Shown: positions 46,341-55,918, counted from the stretch's first letter. The stretch is 64,000 bases of DNA from a virus (IMGVR_UViG_3300030737_000014:1-64000), one strand, 5' to 3'. Notes: generated from the sequence alone by a model not told the origin. Program-made: numbers and translations.

Positions 46341-46370
46341 AAGAAAAAGCCCGCCGTGTTAGGGCGGGCT
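46341..46370 (-). terminator. Terminator between sheath and tube genes
   Basis: Minus strand AGCCCGCC-ctaacac-GGCGGGCT (8 perfect pairs) then TTTTCTTT. Probably sets the sheath:tube transcript ratio. Confidence 0.88.
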
Positions 46371-46395
46371 CTGAAAGGCTGATTGGGGTGAAGGA

Positions 46396-48690
46396 TTACG
46401 AGGTTGCGGTAGCCGTGTTCGCCGTGGCCGCGAACTGCGACGGCGTCGGCTGCGTGCTCTGAACGGTTACGGTGACATTGCCGCCGCCCTGGAATTTCAC
46501 CACGAAGTATCGGATGACGTTCAGGTAGCGAACCTGCCAATAGAGGAACAGGTAACCGAGAGCCTGCAGGCTCGGCGGGTTGTTATTGAGATCGCACTGG
46601 ACCACCCACGGCTTGTCGATGATGCCTTGGCCGTTGATGCCGATACCAACCTGCGAAGATGCAAGCTGTGCCGACAGCCCGTCGAACAGGGACTTGGCAT
46701 TGGAGCGAGTCTGATCGTTCGGCTGGATCGACTGCAACTGACCGACGAATGACCCTGCCGCCTTCGACTGAGAAGTACGGATCAGGAAGTTCGTCATGCG
46801 GGTGTACTCGATACCGTTCGCCGCGGTGTTCGAGCTGGCGTTGCGGCCGGTAGCGAACGAGTAGTAATAGCCACCGGGTGAAGAGTTCGGCGACAGGATC
46901 GTATCGATGCCGCCTGTGTTGATCAGAGACAGCTCAGTGTCGCTGTAAGTCTGACCAAGCGTCGCACGCTGCGTCGAGGAGATGCCCTGCAGCGGCTTGT
47001 TCAGCGGGGACTCCTGCGGGGACAGATTACCGATGATCCCGAGACCAATGGCCGAGGAATTGATCAGTCGCGTCTGACCGTTGTAGCTGTCGTACCACGA
47101 CGGATAGTCGCCGAGGATGAACCAGAACCACGGGCTGTCGACGCCGGCATTGATGCGGGTATTGAGACAGTTCTGGATCGTGTCACCTGACGGCGAAGCG
47201 AACACCGGAAGCATCGTCTCGCTCAAGCCGAAGGATACGATCGCCGCATAGTCCGCGATGGTCGAGAGATCGCAGAGAGTGAAGCCGTCGCAGTTCGAAT
47301 TGCGGAGAGCATACATGCCCTTGCGAGGCACGATGTCCTGACCCATCAAGGTGGCATCGGTGACGCCGGCAGCGCCATCCGTACCTCCAGAGAGAACCAG
47401 CGGAGACGACAGCGTCGGGATTGCGACACCGGTTCCTACCGATGCGATCACATAGGCGGACGGACCGTGATACGGCGTGCCGTTGTTGATCGCGTTGGTC
47501 AGGTTGGTCCAGAAGGTGTTGCCAGTGCCGACGCCGCCCGTGAAGGCTGCACCGGAAATCACCAAGGTCGTCGATGACTTGGCGAGGGTCAGCGAGTTGC
47601 CGGCCGCGCCAACCACCTGGTTGATGTTGGCGGTCAACGTAACGATGCTTCCCTGCACCGACTGGTTGACCTTGATCAGGTTGGAGTCGGTCGAAGCCGA
47701 CAAGAACGAGATCAGGTTAGCGATCGTGATTGCCTGGGTCGCACCGATCTGCACCTGATTGCCCGTCGGAGTCGCGGTCACGAAGGTGACGACGGTGCCG
47801 GCGATCGTCACGGTGTCGGAGTTCGCCGGGTTCCCGGTGAAGGAGACGGTGGCGGTCGCGGGAGTTGCGGCTGCAATGTTGTTGAACTGCTCCGGAACCA
47901 TGCCGGGGAATACGACGACAGCCATATAGGTGTTGGCCATCGTGCCGTTCTGGATCGAGAACTGGATCTTGTTGCCGAGGACGCCGCTGTACTTGCCAGA
48001 GATCGTCATACAAGCAGCGCCGCCAGCGGAGCCGCCGGTCAGCGTGGCGCCAGACAGCGTGATCGAGGTCGAAGACTTGGCGAGCGTCAGTGCGTTGCCG
48101 GCGGTGCCCGAGGTCACGGCCACCAGGTTCAGTACGAAGCCCTGCAGCGCGTAGGCGAACTTCACCAACTGGCTGTCGGCAGATGCCTGCAGCATCGTGA
48201 TCAGGTTCTGAAGGGTCAAGGCAAGGTTGTTGCCGATGTTGACCTGGAGAGCCGACGCACCGGAAGCAACGAACGTGACAATGCTTCCGTTGATCGTCAG
48301 GGTGTCGTTGACGGATGGATTGGTCGTGAAGGCCGCAGAACCAACCGCGAAGGCAGCGCCGGACTGGATCTGCGAGAACGCAGCGGTATCCGTGCCGTCC
48401 GAGACGCGAACGCCCAGGAAGCCGATCGCCCCGCCGACCTGGCTGGCTGCCGACAAATAGGACGAGATGTCGTACGGACGGATGACGGGCGGCCCGATGT
48501 TCAGCGCAGCATCCTGCGGCTTACTCATCGGGATCAGAGCATTCAGCGGGCCCCAGCTACCGACGCCGACCAGACCTTCGATATTCGTGGGCTGGCCGAG
48601 CAGCAACGGAGTCGGAAGTATAATGTCTCCGTAAACGCCGGGGACGGTTAGGGCCGCAAGATTTTGCTGGCCGTCGAGAAATACAGGCAT
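46396..48690 (-). CDS. Tail sheath protein with a duplicated inserted domain
   Basis: 764 residues, long for a sheath (usual about 380-500). N-terminus (LTVPGVYGDIILPTPLLLGQ, GLVGVGSWGPLNALIPMSKP) and C-terminus (LFLYWQVRYLNVIRYFVVKF) fit the sheath fold. Two ~103-residue blocks (119-220 and 282-386) are copies of one another: both have TVTI-x-G-x-x-VTFV, about 60 residues, then GNxLTLAKSST. These probably project from the tail surface. Confidence 0.87.
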   Translation of the reverse strand: MPVFLDGQQNLAALTVPGVYGDIILPTPLLLGQPTNIEGLVGVGSWGPLNALIPMSKPQDAALNIGPPVIRPYDISSYLSAASQVGGAIGFLGVRVSDGTDTAAFSQIQSGAAFAVGSAAFTTNPSVNDTLTINGSIVTFVASGASALQVNIGNNLALTLQNLITMLQASADSQLVKFAYALQGFVLNLVAVTSGTAGNALTLAKSSTSITLSGATLTGGSAGGAACMTISGKYSGVLGNKIQFSIQNGTMANTYMAVVVFPGMVPEQFNNIAAATPATATVSFTGNPANSDTVTIAGTVVTFVTATPTGNQVQIGATQAITIANLISFLSASTDSNLIKVNQSVQGSIVTLTANINQVVGAAGNSLTLAKSSTTLVISGAAFTGGVGTGNTFWTNLTNAINNGTPYHGPSAYVIASVGTGVAIPTLSSPLVLSGGTDGAAGVTDATLMGQDIVPRKGMYALRNSNCDGFTLCDLSTIADYAAIVSFGLSETMLPVFASPSGDTIQNCLNTRINAGVDSPWFWFILGDYPSWYDSYNGQTRLINSSAIGLGIIGNLSPQESPLNKPLQGISSTQRATLGQTYSDTELSLINTGGIDTILSPNSSPGGYYYSFATGRNASSNTAANGIEYTRMTNFLIRTSQSKAAGSFVGQLQSIQPNDQTRSNAKSLFDGLSAQLASSQVGIGINGQGIIDKPWVVQCDLNNNPPSLQALGYLFLYWQVRYLNVIRYFVVKFQGGGNVTVTVQSTQPTPSQFAATANTATATS

Positions 48691-48700
48691 TTACGTCTCC

Positions 48701-48729
48701 AATAAAAAAACCCGCCTCGAAGGGCGGGT
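48701..48729 (-). terminator. Terminator upstream of the sheath gene
   Basis: Minus strand ACCCGCC-cttcga-GGCGGGT then TTTTTTATT. It ends the transcript from the head and connector genes just before the sheath start. Confidence 0.88.
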
Positions 48730-48757
48730 CTGGAAAGGGTTGATTAGTGGAACTGGA

Positions 48758-48889
48758 TTAGAAGGAGGTGATCCGAACGAAGTGATGCTCGCGATCGAGC
48801 AGAAGCGTCGCCACTTCAGCAGCGTCGGTGATCATCGTGCCCTTCTCGTACTTTCCGAAAGGATGAACGCAAATGAGGAAGTAGTTCAT
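48758..48889 (-). CDS. Small 43-aa protein before the sheath
   Basis: MNYFLICVHPFGKYEKGTMI then TDAAEVATLLLDREHHFVRI. Natural composition, ATG start, 10 bases after the preceding gene's stop. Function unknown. Confidence 0.55.
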   Translation of the reverse strand: MNYFLICVHPFGKYEKGTMITDAAEVATLLLDREHHFVRITSF

Positions 48890-48899
48890 GTGATGTGCC

Positions 48900-49778
48900 T
48901 TATGTTAAAGCTGTGGCTATCGCGCTGCCGATGCCCTGCGCGGTGATTGGGTTATTAACGGTCGTGATGACGGCGCCGGGGAATGTTTCGACGGTGGCAT
49001 ATTCGACCATGTAGATCAGGTCGCGCCGGTAGACAGTCGCAGACGATTGGTCATCAGAAATGTTGGTGCGGCTGTAGATAACGAGAGCCTGAGATCCATC
49101 AGGCATCGTGACTTTGTTACTGTTCTTGATGGCGACATCGATCGCCTTTGATAGAGTCGAGCGCACCGCTTGCGTTGGCGCCCATACACTCACCATCACG
49201 GGATGACGTTGGCGATGAGTCACTTTGCCAAGAACGCCGTATCCGCCTTGGCGCACGATGAATGCGTGCGTGGTTGGAATGGTGATGGTGTTAGAAGTTG
49301 AAGATGCACTCGGATAGTTTGCTTGCGCTGCGCTGGCGAGAGTCGCCAAGATTGCTGCGGTGCTCGCTCCATTAGCCGAATAGGCGAATTGATCATCACA
49401 GACCAACGTCAGGTATTCTTGCGCGTTAGGCTGTCCAGTTACGGTAAGAGTGTTGCCGTTGGTGGATAGACTCATTCCGTAGTTCACCGGAGTGACCACG
49501 TATGTCTCGTCGAGGATTTGGTAGACGGCGATGCCAGTGCCCATCATTGGGAAGATGGACACGTTGGCTACGGGACCGCCTGGACGAGTGCCCGGAAGAC
49601 CAGTTGACAAGGACAACATCTTCCCGGCGAGATCGAGATCGAGCTGCGCCGCGTCAGGCCATCCTTCGTAGATCCTGCAGTCCATAGCCGCGACGGATGG
49701 AACAGATATCCCATCTGGATAGACTGCGGCAGTTGCCGTGGCTTGGAGATACGCAGTGACGTCCGAAATGTCCGCCAC
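48900..49778 (-). CDS. Virion protein, tail terminator-like position
   Basis: 292 residues. ADISDVTAYLQATATAAVYP, RIYEGWPDAAQLDLDLAGKM, YVVTPVNYGMSLSTNGNTLT, HRQRHPVMVSVWAPTQAVRS. Located between neck-type proteins and the sheath. Role as neck or tail terminator is by position. Confidence 0.55.
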   Translation of the reverse strand: MADISDVTAYLQATATAAVYPDGISVPSVAAMDCRIYEGWPDAAQLDLDLAGKMLSLSTGLPGTRPGGPVANVSIFPMMGTGIAVYQILDETYVVTPVNYGMSLSTNGNTLTVTGQPNAQEYLTLVCDDQFAYSANGASTAAILATLASAAQANYPSASSTSNTITIPTTHAFIVRQGGYGVLGKVTHRQRHPVMVSVWAPTQAVRSTLSKAIDVAIKNSNKVTMPDGSQALVIYSRTNISDDQSSATVYRRDLIYMVEYATVETFPGAVITTVNNPITAQGIGSAIATALT

Positions 49779-49779
49779 G

Positions 49780-50169
49780 TTATGCCTCCAACCGGATGCA
49801 GCTCAGCTTGTAGCCGGCCATGCTCCAATAGTTTTGCCCGACCTCATATCGATATCCCTCTTCATCCAAGATGATGTCTCGATCCTTGATCGAGTATTGT
49901 GCGATCTCGGTAGGAGGAATGAAGATGTACCAGGTCGGCGCGTAGAAGACGTCGGAAGGAAGGGCTTTGCCTTTCTTACGTCCGGTGTCGCCTGACTGAA
50001 TTGACGCAGCGATCCCCGTGAATAGGACTATTTCGCCCTGGGCATCGCTGGGGTTGGTTGATTGCTCTGCACCGGAATATCCGAGACCACCGATAGCAGT
50101 GTCTGCAGGTCCGGCCACTGATCTGAAACGGTGAACCTCCACCGTCCGAGGATAAAGAAGGTTCACCAT
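49780..50169 (-). CDS. Virion protein, neck/head completion candidate
   Basis: 129 residues from ATG 50169 (TAATG with the gene upstream). NLLYPRTVEVHRFRSVAGPA, IAASIQSGDTGRKKGKALPS, YAPTWYIFIPPTEIAQYSIK, DRDIILDEEGYRYEVGQNYW. The DRDII-x-DEEG-x-RYEV pattern resembles head-tail stopper proteins. Confidence 0.55.
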   Translation of the reverse strand: MVNLLYPRTVEVHRFRSVAGPADTAIGGLGYSGAEQSTNPSDAQGEIVLFTGIAASIQSGDTGRKKGKALPSDVFYAPTWYIFIPPTEIAQYSIKDRDIILDEEGYRYEVGQNYWSMAGYKLSCIRLEA

Positions 50170-50447
50170 TACTTGGCCTGCAGAAGGATCTGCACGCTTT
50201 CGATCATGGTGTCGCCGGCCGCCGTGGTGATCTCGTTGGAAAGCGTATAGACCTGACCAAGAAGTCCGGCGGTTAGCCATACCTTGGTGATAGACGCGAT
50301 GAACGAGTTGGAAACGATGGACAGATTTGAGCCGGTTGGGATGGTCCAAGCGGATGACACGATGGTGTCGCCAGCGAGACGCGCGGTCCAATCGAGATCA
50401 TAGTCCAGCGTCTCCGCCGGATCTTTAGGCGGCCACAGCAACGACAT
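50169..50447 (-). CDS. Phage virion protein (92 aa, beta-rich)
   Basis: WPPKDPAETLDYDLDWTARL then AGDTIVSSAWTIPTGSNLSI and LSNEITTAAGDTMIESVQIL. The KDPAE-LDYDLDWT opening and Ig-like body occur in conserved small virion proteins of siphoviruses and myoviruses. Exact role unknown. Confidence 0.6.
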   Translation of the reverse strand: MSLLWPPKDPAETLDYDLDWTARLAGDTIVSSAWTIPTGSNLSIVSNSFIASITKVWLTAGLLGQVYTLSNEITTAAGDTMIESVQILLQAK

Positions 50448-50455
50448 AGATCATC

Positions 50456-51646
50456 CTAATTGTTTGGGGGAGCTACTGCAGTCCTGTTCTCTGCCGCGAC
50501 TGATGCGCTCCTGAAATCGAGGAGAGCTGCGGCGATACGGGACGATCGTGCGAACACCTGGAGGGCTGCGCTCGACATGAACCCGAAGCTCGTCGACCCC
50601 GTCAGTGCGACGACGAAGACGACTCTGCCGATCAGTCCCTGCCCCGACGTGACGACTCGAGACACGCCGCTGAGCGCGACGTTGGCTGTTACCGAAGAGA
50701 CAGATCGAACTGCGATCGTGGAGGATCCGAACAGACCAGCTATCCGAGACATGCTCGAAGAGCTTATGGTTCTGATCTTCGTTGCACCTGATAGGTGTAC
50801 CGAAGAAATAATACCGGCGCCCGAGGCCAGGGCCACCTTCATGGCTCCGGAGAGCTTCTGAGTGAAGGATGGATTGGATTTGGCCTGCACTGACAACGTC
50901 AGCGTCCCCTGGAGCGGAACGGTAGCCTTGGGTAATGCTCGAGCCATAACCGCAACGAATGCGCGACCGATTAGCGCAACAGCACCTGGTGGAACGATCC
51001 GAGCCATGATGGCTGCCCGGCTCGCGCCAGATAGTCCGACGTGAGCAGACATAGCCGACAGCGTCTTGATGACCGAGGTCGTAGACCCGCTGAGACCAGT
51101 CTTGAGCGACGCGGATGATTTTCCTGTGCTGGCAACCTTTGAGTATCCAGCGAGAGAAGTTTTTGATACAGGCGAAGCGGATGCACGAATCTTGATGCCC
51201 ATCGCGCCGAGAAGGGCAATGACAGACGGTCCGCCATAGTTTGCGGTAGAATGTATCGCAGAAGAGATGCGACCAGCCAGCGACACGACACCATGAGATA
51301 GGGCTATGCCCTTGACCGCTACAGCCGTGCGCGCCGCCATCAACACCTTAGCGGTTAGGACGGCACTGCCTTTGACTTTCGCCTTGGTAGCACCGGACAG
51401 GCTGGTCAGTCCCGCGATCTGCGCTTTGCCGATCAGCATCAGTAAGGATCGGCCGGCGAGCGCTACCGTTCCACCACTGACGACCGTCTCTGTCTCAGTA
51501 AGAACTGACCATCCGGAGGCATAGGTGCGCGAGCCTGTCTCCGTCACGATCCGCGGCGTCGCGCCGCGAATGACGTAGCTGCGCGTGGTCGCCGACGCTA
51601 CAGTGGCGGCGGGGAGTTCTGCGGGTAAACCATAATACTGATGCAC
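50456..51646 (-). CDS. Virion protein built from about 15 short LSG-type repeats
   Basis: 396 residues. From about residue 55 to 370 the sequence cycles every 19-23 residues around V-x-L-(S/A)-G-x-S/T: TVALAGRSLLMLIGK, TSLSGATKAKVKGS, VSLAGRISSAIHST, TGLSGSTTSVIKTLS, VGLSGASRAAIMAR, VHLSGATKIRTISS, VALSGVSRVVTSG and others. Two-strand repeats of this length suggest a beta-solenoid or stacked beta-hairpin fibre. No family recognised. Probably an exposed head or neck fibre. Confidence 0.6.
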   Translation of the reverse strand: MHQYYGLPAELPAATVASATTRSYVIRGATPRIVTETGSRTYASGWSVLTETETVVSGGTVALAGRSLLMLIGKAQIAGLTSLSGATKAKVKGSAVLTAKVLMAARTAVAVKGIALSHGVVSLAGRISSAIHSTANYGGPSVIALLGAMGIKIRASASPVSKTSLAGYSKVASTGKSSASLKTGLSGSTTSVIKTLSAMSAHVGLSGASRAAIMARIVPPGAVALIGRAFVAVMARALPKATVPLQGTLTLSVQAKSNPSFTQKLSGAMKVALASGAGIISSVHLSGATKIRTISSSSMSRIAGLFGSSTIAVRSVSSVTANVALSGVSRVVTSGQGLIGRVVFVVALTGSTSFGFMSSAALQVFARSSRIAAALLDFRSASVAAENRTAVAPPNN

Positions 51647-51647
51647 A

Positions 51648-51977
51648 TTAAATTCTCAGCATCTTCCAAGCGAAGGTTCGGCCGGTACCTGCCACCTGCT
51701 TCAATGTGCATTTGATGCTCTGGTCGCTGGCGACCGGAGGCGCGATCTTGTGGTTGTTGATCTGGGCGTGCTGGTAAGTACCCTTCCACGCCTGGGTTAA
51801 GGTGCCGCCGCTCAATGCGATGGTGTAGACACGGACTTCGAGCAGGTCGCCAAGCGCGAGATTGCTGGTATCAACCTCAAGCACGAAGGTGCCGTTGTTA
51901 GTGTCAGTGGCCAGCGCCGTCTCGGTGCCGACCGTCAAGGCCGACGTCGTACCTGAATCACTGAGTGTCCATGTCAT
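51648..51977 (-). CDS. Virion protein (109 aa)
   Basis: MTWTLSDSGTTSALTVGTET, TFVLEVDTSNLALGDLLEVR, GTYQHAQINNHKIAPPVASD, QVAGTGRTFAWKMLRI. Looks like a single jelly-roll-like beta domain. It overlaps the neighbouring gene by ATGA. Confidence 0.55.
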   Translation of the reverse strand: MTWTLSDSGTTSALTVGTETALATDTNNGTFVLEVDTSNLALGDLLEVRVYTIALSGGTLTQAWKGTYQHAQINNHKIAPPVASDQSIKCTLKQVAGTGRTFAWKMLRI

Positions 51978-52807
51978 AGGTAGACTCCATACAGTGTCAG
52001 ATCGATTGGTCGCTGGTTGCCCGATCCGCTAGTTGCGTTTGTCTGGCAGCGCGCCGCGATGCGCGTTCCGGCAGGGATCTGGATGGGATGAAACGGAAAC
52101 TGGAACATCCAGTTGTTGCTATCGCTGTTATAGTTGAACAATTTAGGGATAATGATTTGCTCGCTGCCGGACGCACCGATGGCCACATCGACCAAGTAGG
52201 ACTGAACCTTGCTGTTGCCCTGCTGGGAATCAAAAGCCCCGAAGATACCAACGTAATCCCGCGTGGTGGCAGCGATCAGTTGCGAGTATGCGCCCATCGT
52301 GTCGACGGTCGTGCTCGGGGTGAGTGAAGTTCCTTCAGTGCTGGTAGCAGTGAAGCCGATTGCATCGACGCCAGAATATCCGTCTGGCATGGTGAACCCA
52401 GCATCGAACAGGTTAAGGGAGACAGTGGCGGTCTGTGAACCGCTGCTGTCCTGCATGCGAGCGGCGATGCGCGTGCCTGCCGGAATTGAAATTGGAAACG
52501 CCCAGACTACCAAGTTGTAACCAGCAAAGATCGTTTGCGTTACAAGATTGGGAACTAAAACTACTTCCGACCCCGACGCACCGACGGCGATGTCGATCGC
52601 AAAGTTTGGGCTGTTAGAGTTCTGGACGTAAATCCTGACCTCCATGAAAGCGGCGTCAGATGCTGTCGCCGCAATCAATTGCGTGTAGGCGCCCTTGGTG
52701 TTGGCGGTGGCGCTGGAGGTAACCACGGTACCGAACGACGTGGTCAGAACAGAGCCGACGTTCTGGCCGTTGCAAATGTCGTTATGGAGAGAAAAACCGC
52801 CCGGCAT
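51974..52807 (-). CDS. Virion protein with duplicated ~120-residue domain
   Basis: 277 residues from ATG 52807. Two halves align: GAYTQLIAATASDAAFMEVR, AIDIAVGASGSEVVLVPNLV, FPISIPAGTRIAARMQDSSG against GAYSQLIAATTRDYVGIFGA, LVDVAIGASGSEQIIIPKLF, FHPIQIPAGTRIAARCQTN. A duplicated beta domain; probably a trimeric or tail/head decoration. The long frame upstream reads non-coding. Confidence 0.6.
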   Translation of the reverse strand: MPGGFSLHNDICNGQNVGSVLTTSFGTVVTSSATANTKGAYTQLIAATASDAAFMEVRIYVQNSNSPNFAIDIAVGASGSEVVLVPNLVTQTIFAGYNLVVWAFPISIPAGTRIAARMQDSSGSQTATVSLNLFDAGFTMPDGYSGVDAIGFTATSTEGTSLTPSTTVDTMGAYSQLIAATTRDYVGIFGAFDSQQGNSKVQSYLVDVAIGASGSEQIIIPKLFNYNSDSNNWMFQFPFHPIQIPAGTRIAARCQTNATSGSGNQRPIDLTLYGVYL

Positions 52808-52809
52808 TT

Positions 52810-53247
52810 TTATGGTCCATCGATGCTGGCGGGAACGGCCATGATTGCGGTGAGTCGAGCTGACTGGATCAAATTGATCGAGGCGATATAGTTGGCGCCA
52901 TCGATCATCTGTGCATTCGTCAAGTCGACCTGTTGAGTGTGGTTCAGCGCGTACATGAACTGCTGCACCGTCGGGTCGGTCGACGCATTGATGGCCTGAA
53001 ACTCCGCCGCAGTGAACCGCATGATCCACATGCTCGTCAGGATCGGCTGCGGAGCAATAGGTGCCGTCACTGTTGCCGTGGTCTTGGTCGCGGCATTCCA
53101 CCCAACGGTGGGTCCGAGTGCCGGCAACCCAGAAACCGACACGAGCCCGTTGGCGGCCAGAACATCGCTGGACGCCACCGGGTCGGTATCGTCAGGGCAC
53201 CACGAAGAAAGAGCGCCCGTGGTGCTGTTGTAGACGTAGATCGCCAT
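52810..53247 (-). CDS. Virion protein (145 aa)
   Basis: MAIYVYNSTTGALSSWCPDD, VSGLPALGPTVGWNAATKTT, PILTSMWIMRFTAAEFQAIN, QFMYALNHTQQVDLTNAQMI. Likely structural, between the spike-like protein and the duplicated-domain protein. No family recognised. Confidence 0.5.
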   Translation of the reverse strand: MAIYVYNSTTGALSSWCPDDTDPVASSDVLAANGLVSVSGLPALGPTVGWNAATKTTATVTAPIAPQPILTSMWIMRFTAAEFQAINASTDPTVQQFMYALNHTQQVDLTNAQMIDGANYIASINLIQSARLTAIMAVPASIDGP

Positions 53248-53254
53248 CGCGGGC

Positions 53255-55024
53255 CTAACTTAGTGTGGGTGAAGGATCAAAGAGCGTCGTCACGGAGGTT
53301 GACCCGGTCTGCACGAAGGGTTGCACTTCGACTGGACCGGCAAGCGCCTGTTGCGGCGATGTCAGTGACGCCGTAATCTTGAAGCGCCACATCGCCTGGA
53401 ATACTGCCGTTCCATCCGTTACCGAGCCGCCGTCGACGGCACTGGCATAACCACCAGGAACCGAAGATGCAGTGGTGCCGGCAGTCGTACAGATGAAAAG
53501 TCGGCCGGAGTTGGTCGACACTGCCATGACCTGGCCGAGGGTGACGGCCGTCGAGTTGGCGCGCTGCGGCGCTTTGCTATCCCATGCGCTGGTGTCGGCC
53601 GTGAGCGCCGTACCCGTCGTCGCGGAGATCGCAGTGCGCGTGGACATGACACTGCCAAGGGGTGCCGCAGACGATCCTGGATAGGTGACGTTCATCCACA
53701 CGGAAGCGTTCGTCGGCATCGCCGAGGCGCCAGAGACGCCATACAACGTCACGTTCAGCGCCGAGGTGGTCTTGTTGTTCCACGACGCAAGAGGAAAGCA
53801 CTCGAACGGAAAATAGAATGACGTGACCTGGCTGTTGTTCGGGTTGGCGAACGTATTGACGGTGTGTCCAAAGGCACCAGTGTCATCAGCGGCACCGCCG
53901 GTGCGAACTAGTGTGCGGGAGGACAGCAGGTTGCCCGCGGCGCGGGTGACGCCGTGCACGTTGTCATCGTTGGCCGACGAGCACCGAATGAGATAGGACG
54001 AGACCAGCGGGCCCTGCTTGCCGTCATCACCCGCCACACTGAAGGGAATGGCGTTCGAGGCCAGCTTGCAATTCTCTAGGTACTGCGATCCGGCTCCGCC
54101 CGACTGGTTGATGATGTAGTTCGAGCCCCAGCCCGAGAGGTCCGAGTCGATCAGGTGAAACTCACCCGCTGCCGGGTTGTTCCAGAACCGGCTCGGGAAC
54201 GACGTGCCCGACGCCATCTGCGCATTGATGACTCTGCCGATGCCTCCGCCAAAGCTGTTGTGGCAGGTGGTGTCGCCGAAGCTGAACGTGCAGTTATTCC
54301 AGGTGTGGGAATACGAGAATGGACCGCCCATCTTGTTGGCATCGGAACCGGCCAGCATCCCGAAATAACAGTTGTCGTACAGCTCCATGCCGTTGGAGCT
54401 GGACTGCATCTGGTGGGCCGAGATGAACGAGATCCCCCACCAGTACATCTGGACGTTGTTGCTGGGGTCGTTGAACGCGATGGCATTGTTGCCGGACGCA
54501 GTCATTGTGACCGAGGCGCCGAGGTTGGTGTTCTGCGTGCCCGGCTGGGGAAACCAGTCTTTCGCGAGCGGCGGCACATCGCCAGTGCCTGTGTTGTCGA
54601 CGCAGATGACCTGGTTCAGCAACCAATTGCTGCCGGACATCTGGAACTTGATCTGGTTGGCTGACGACTCCGCGTGGTTCTTGGCGACGTAAATCGTGTC
54701 GCCCTCGGCAGCCCATCCGGACTGCATCGCGTTGTTGATCAGCTTGTGAGGAGCTGCCCACGCGCCGGGGGACTGAAAGGTCTGTTGACCGGTCACCTCG
54801 GTGAAAGTGGCGCCGCCAGACGTGGTCGTGCTGCCCGCGGTTAGATTCCACGTCGGTTCAGTACCTGCAGACGTACCCGCCGTCGTGCAACGAAAGACTC
54901 GCTCGTTGCCGACAGTGGGGGTGGCCAACTGGCGAATAAGATTGCCGACCGTGTAGGCGTGCGAAACTGTGAACGCCGCAACGTTGCCGTAGTCGACGGA
55001 CCCTACGTACCAGTTGTTGGCCAT
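53255..55024 (-). CDS. Spike-like protein with probable beta-helix and carbohydrate-binding-type ends
   Basis: 589 residues. N-terminal and C-terminal parts carry a similar small domain (ERVFRCTTAGTSAGTEPTWN, ...GGATFTEV and RLFICTTAGTTASSVPGGYA, ...DGTAVFQAMW). The middle (about 100-400) has parallel-helix-like runs (NNCTFSFGDTTCHNSFGGGI, YIINQSGGAGSQYLENCKLA). This suits a receptor-binding or head spike. Family level only; no catalytic site was seen. Confidence 0.55.
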   Translation of the reverse strand: MANNWYVGSVDYGNVAAFTVSHAYTVGNLIRQLATPTVGNERVFRCTTAGTSAGTEPTWNLTAGSTTTSGGATFTEVTGQQTFQSPGAWAAPHKLINNAMQSGWAAEGDTIYVAKNHAESSANQIKFQMSGSNWLLNQVICVDNTGTGDVPPLAKDWFPQPGTQNTNLGASVTMTASGNNAIAFNDPSNNVQMYWWGISFISAHQMQSSSNGMELYDNCYFGMLAGSDANKMGGPFSYSHTWNNCTFSFGDTTCHNSFGGGIGRVINAQMASGTSFPSRFWNNPAAGEFHLIDSDLSGWGSNYIINQSGGAGSQYLENCKLASNAIPFSVAGDDGKQGPLVSSYLIRCSSANDDNVHGVTRAAGNLLSSRTLVRTGGAADDTGAFGHTVNTFANPNNSQVTSFYFPFECFPLASWNNKTTSALNVTLYGVSGASAMPTNASVWMNVTYPGSSAAPLGSVMSTRTAISATTGTALTADTSAWDSKAPQRANSTAVTLGQVMAVSTNSGRLFICTTAGTTASSVPGGYASAVDGGSVTDGTAVFQAMWRFKITASLTSPQQALAGPVEVQPFVQTGSTSVTTLFDPSPTLS

Positions 55025-55030
55025 CCGCTA

Positions 55031-55918
55031 TTACGCTGCGCTGATGACGATAGTGCCGGACGCGAACGACGGCGTTACGCCAGCCGGGATCGACTGCTGC
55101 ACGATCTTTCGCAGCATGCCAGAGCCGGAGCTGGTTGTGACGCAAGCGGTCGCCGGGCCCGTAGTGGTGTCGACGTTGATGGCGTCGGTCGCGGGCGTGG
55201 CAACGAAGTTCACGGTGTAGCCCGTCCAGGTGCCCGTGGAGAGCGTCGGAAGAGTCCCGCCGTACTCCGCTGTGAACACGATCGGATCGTTGCTGGCAAA
55301 CCCGTTGGCCTTGACGGACACTAGGTTGCTCGCGGTCGGAACCTCGAACGGCAACCAGGGGAAGTTGCCCAGGAAATCCCAAGCCAGAAGATCGCCCGCG
55401 GTCAGAGCGTCGTAGAGACCCCAAGCGATGACCGTACCGAAGCCGGCGCCCGTGGCAGCCGCGTACGCTACAGCAGCGCCATTGGTCGTGGACGACGGTG
55501 CAGTGCCGCTGGCATTCGGGAACGCCGAGAACGTCAAGCTGTCGGTCGAGCCGGAAGACGCATGCAGAGCGTTGGCCGTGAGGACCAGCGCGGTTCCGAC
55601 GTACGTCGAGACAGTGCCGATCGCCTGCGAGTTGGTCGTATCGTAGACGGTCATGCCAGGCACAACCCAGCCAGGGTTGGTCGTCATGGTGACGTTCGCC
55701 GAGCCGGTCGTGAACGACGCAGTAGCCGCAACGGAGCCGGCAACCTGCGTACGAGCATACGCGGTACCGGACGTCGAGACTTCGGTGAAGCCGGTGCCGG
55801 CGTCAGTACCGACCGCCGTGAACAGCGCCATGAACACAGACGGCGTGACCGGCTGCGCAATCTGTCCCGTGATGTTGTTCAGCAGATTGTCTGCCGAATA
55901 GTTCGTGAGGCCGGTCAT
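55031..55918 (-). CDS. Virion protein (295 aa)
   Basis: N-terminus LTNYSADNLLNNITGQIAQP then VTPSVFMALFTAVGTDAGTG, FTEVSTSGTAYARTQV resembles conserved phage structural proteins of the DUF-type 'LlNhItG...ALFT...tEVs...YAR'. A beta-rich Thr/Ser/Ala body follows. Role uncertain, perhaps tail-fibre or head-decoration. Confidence 0.55.
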   Translation of the reverse strand: MTGLTNYSADNLLNNITGQIAQPVTPSVFMALFTAVGTDAGTGFTEVSTSGTAYARTQVAGSVAATASFTTGSANVTMTTNPGWVVPGMTVYDTTNSQAIGTVSTYVGTALVLTANALHASSGSTDSLTFSAFPNASGTAPSSTTNGAAVAYAAATGAGFGTVIAWGLYDALTAGDLLAWDFLGNFPWLPFEVPTASNLVSVKANGFASNDPIVFTAEYGGTLPTLSTGTWTGYTVNFVATPATDAINVDTTTGPATACVTTSSGSGMLRKIVQQSIPAGVTPSFASGTIVISAA

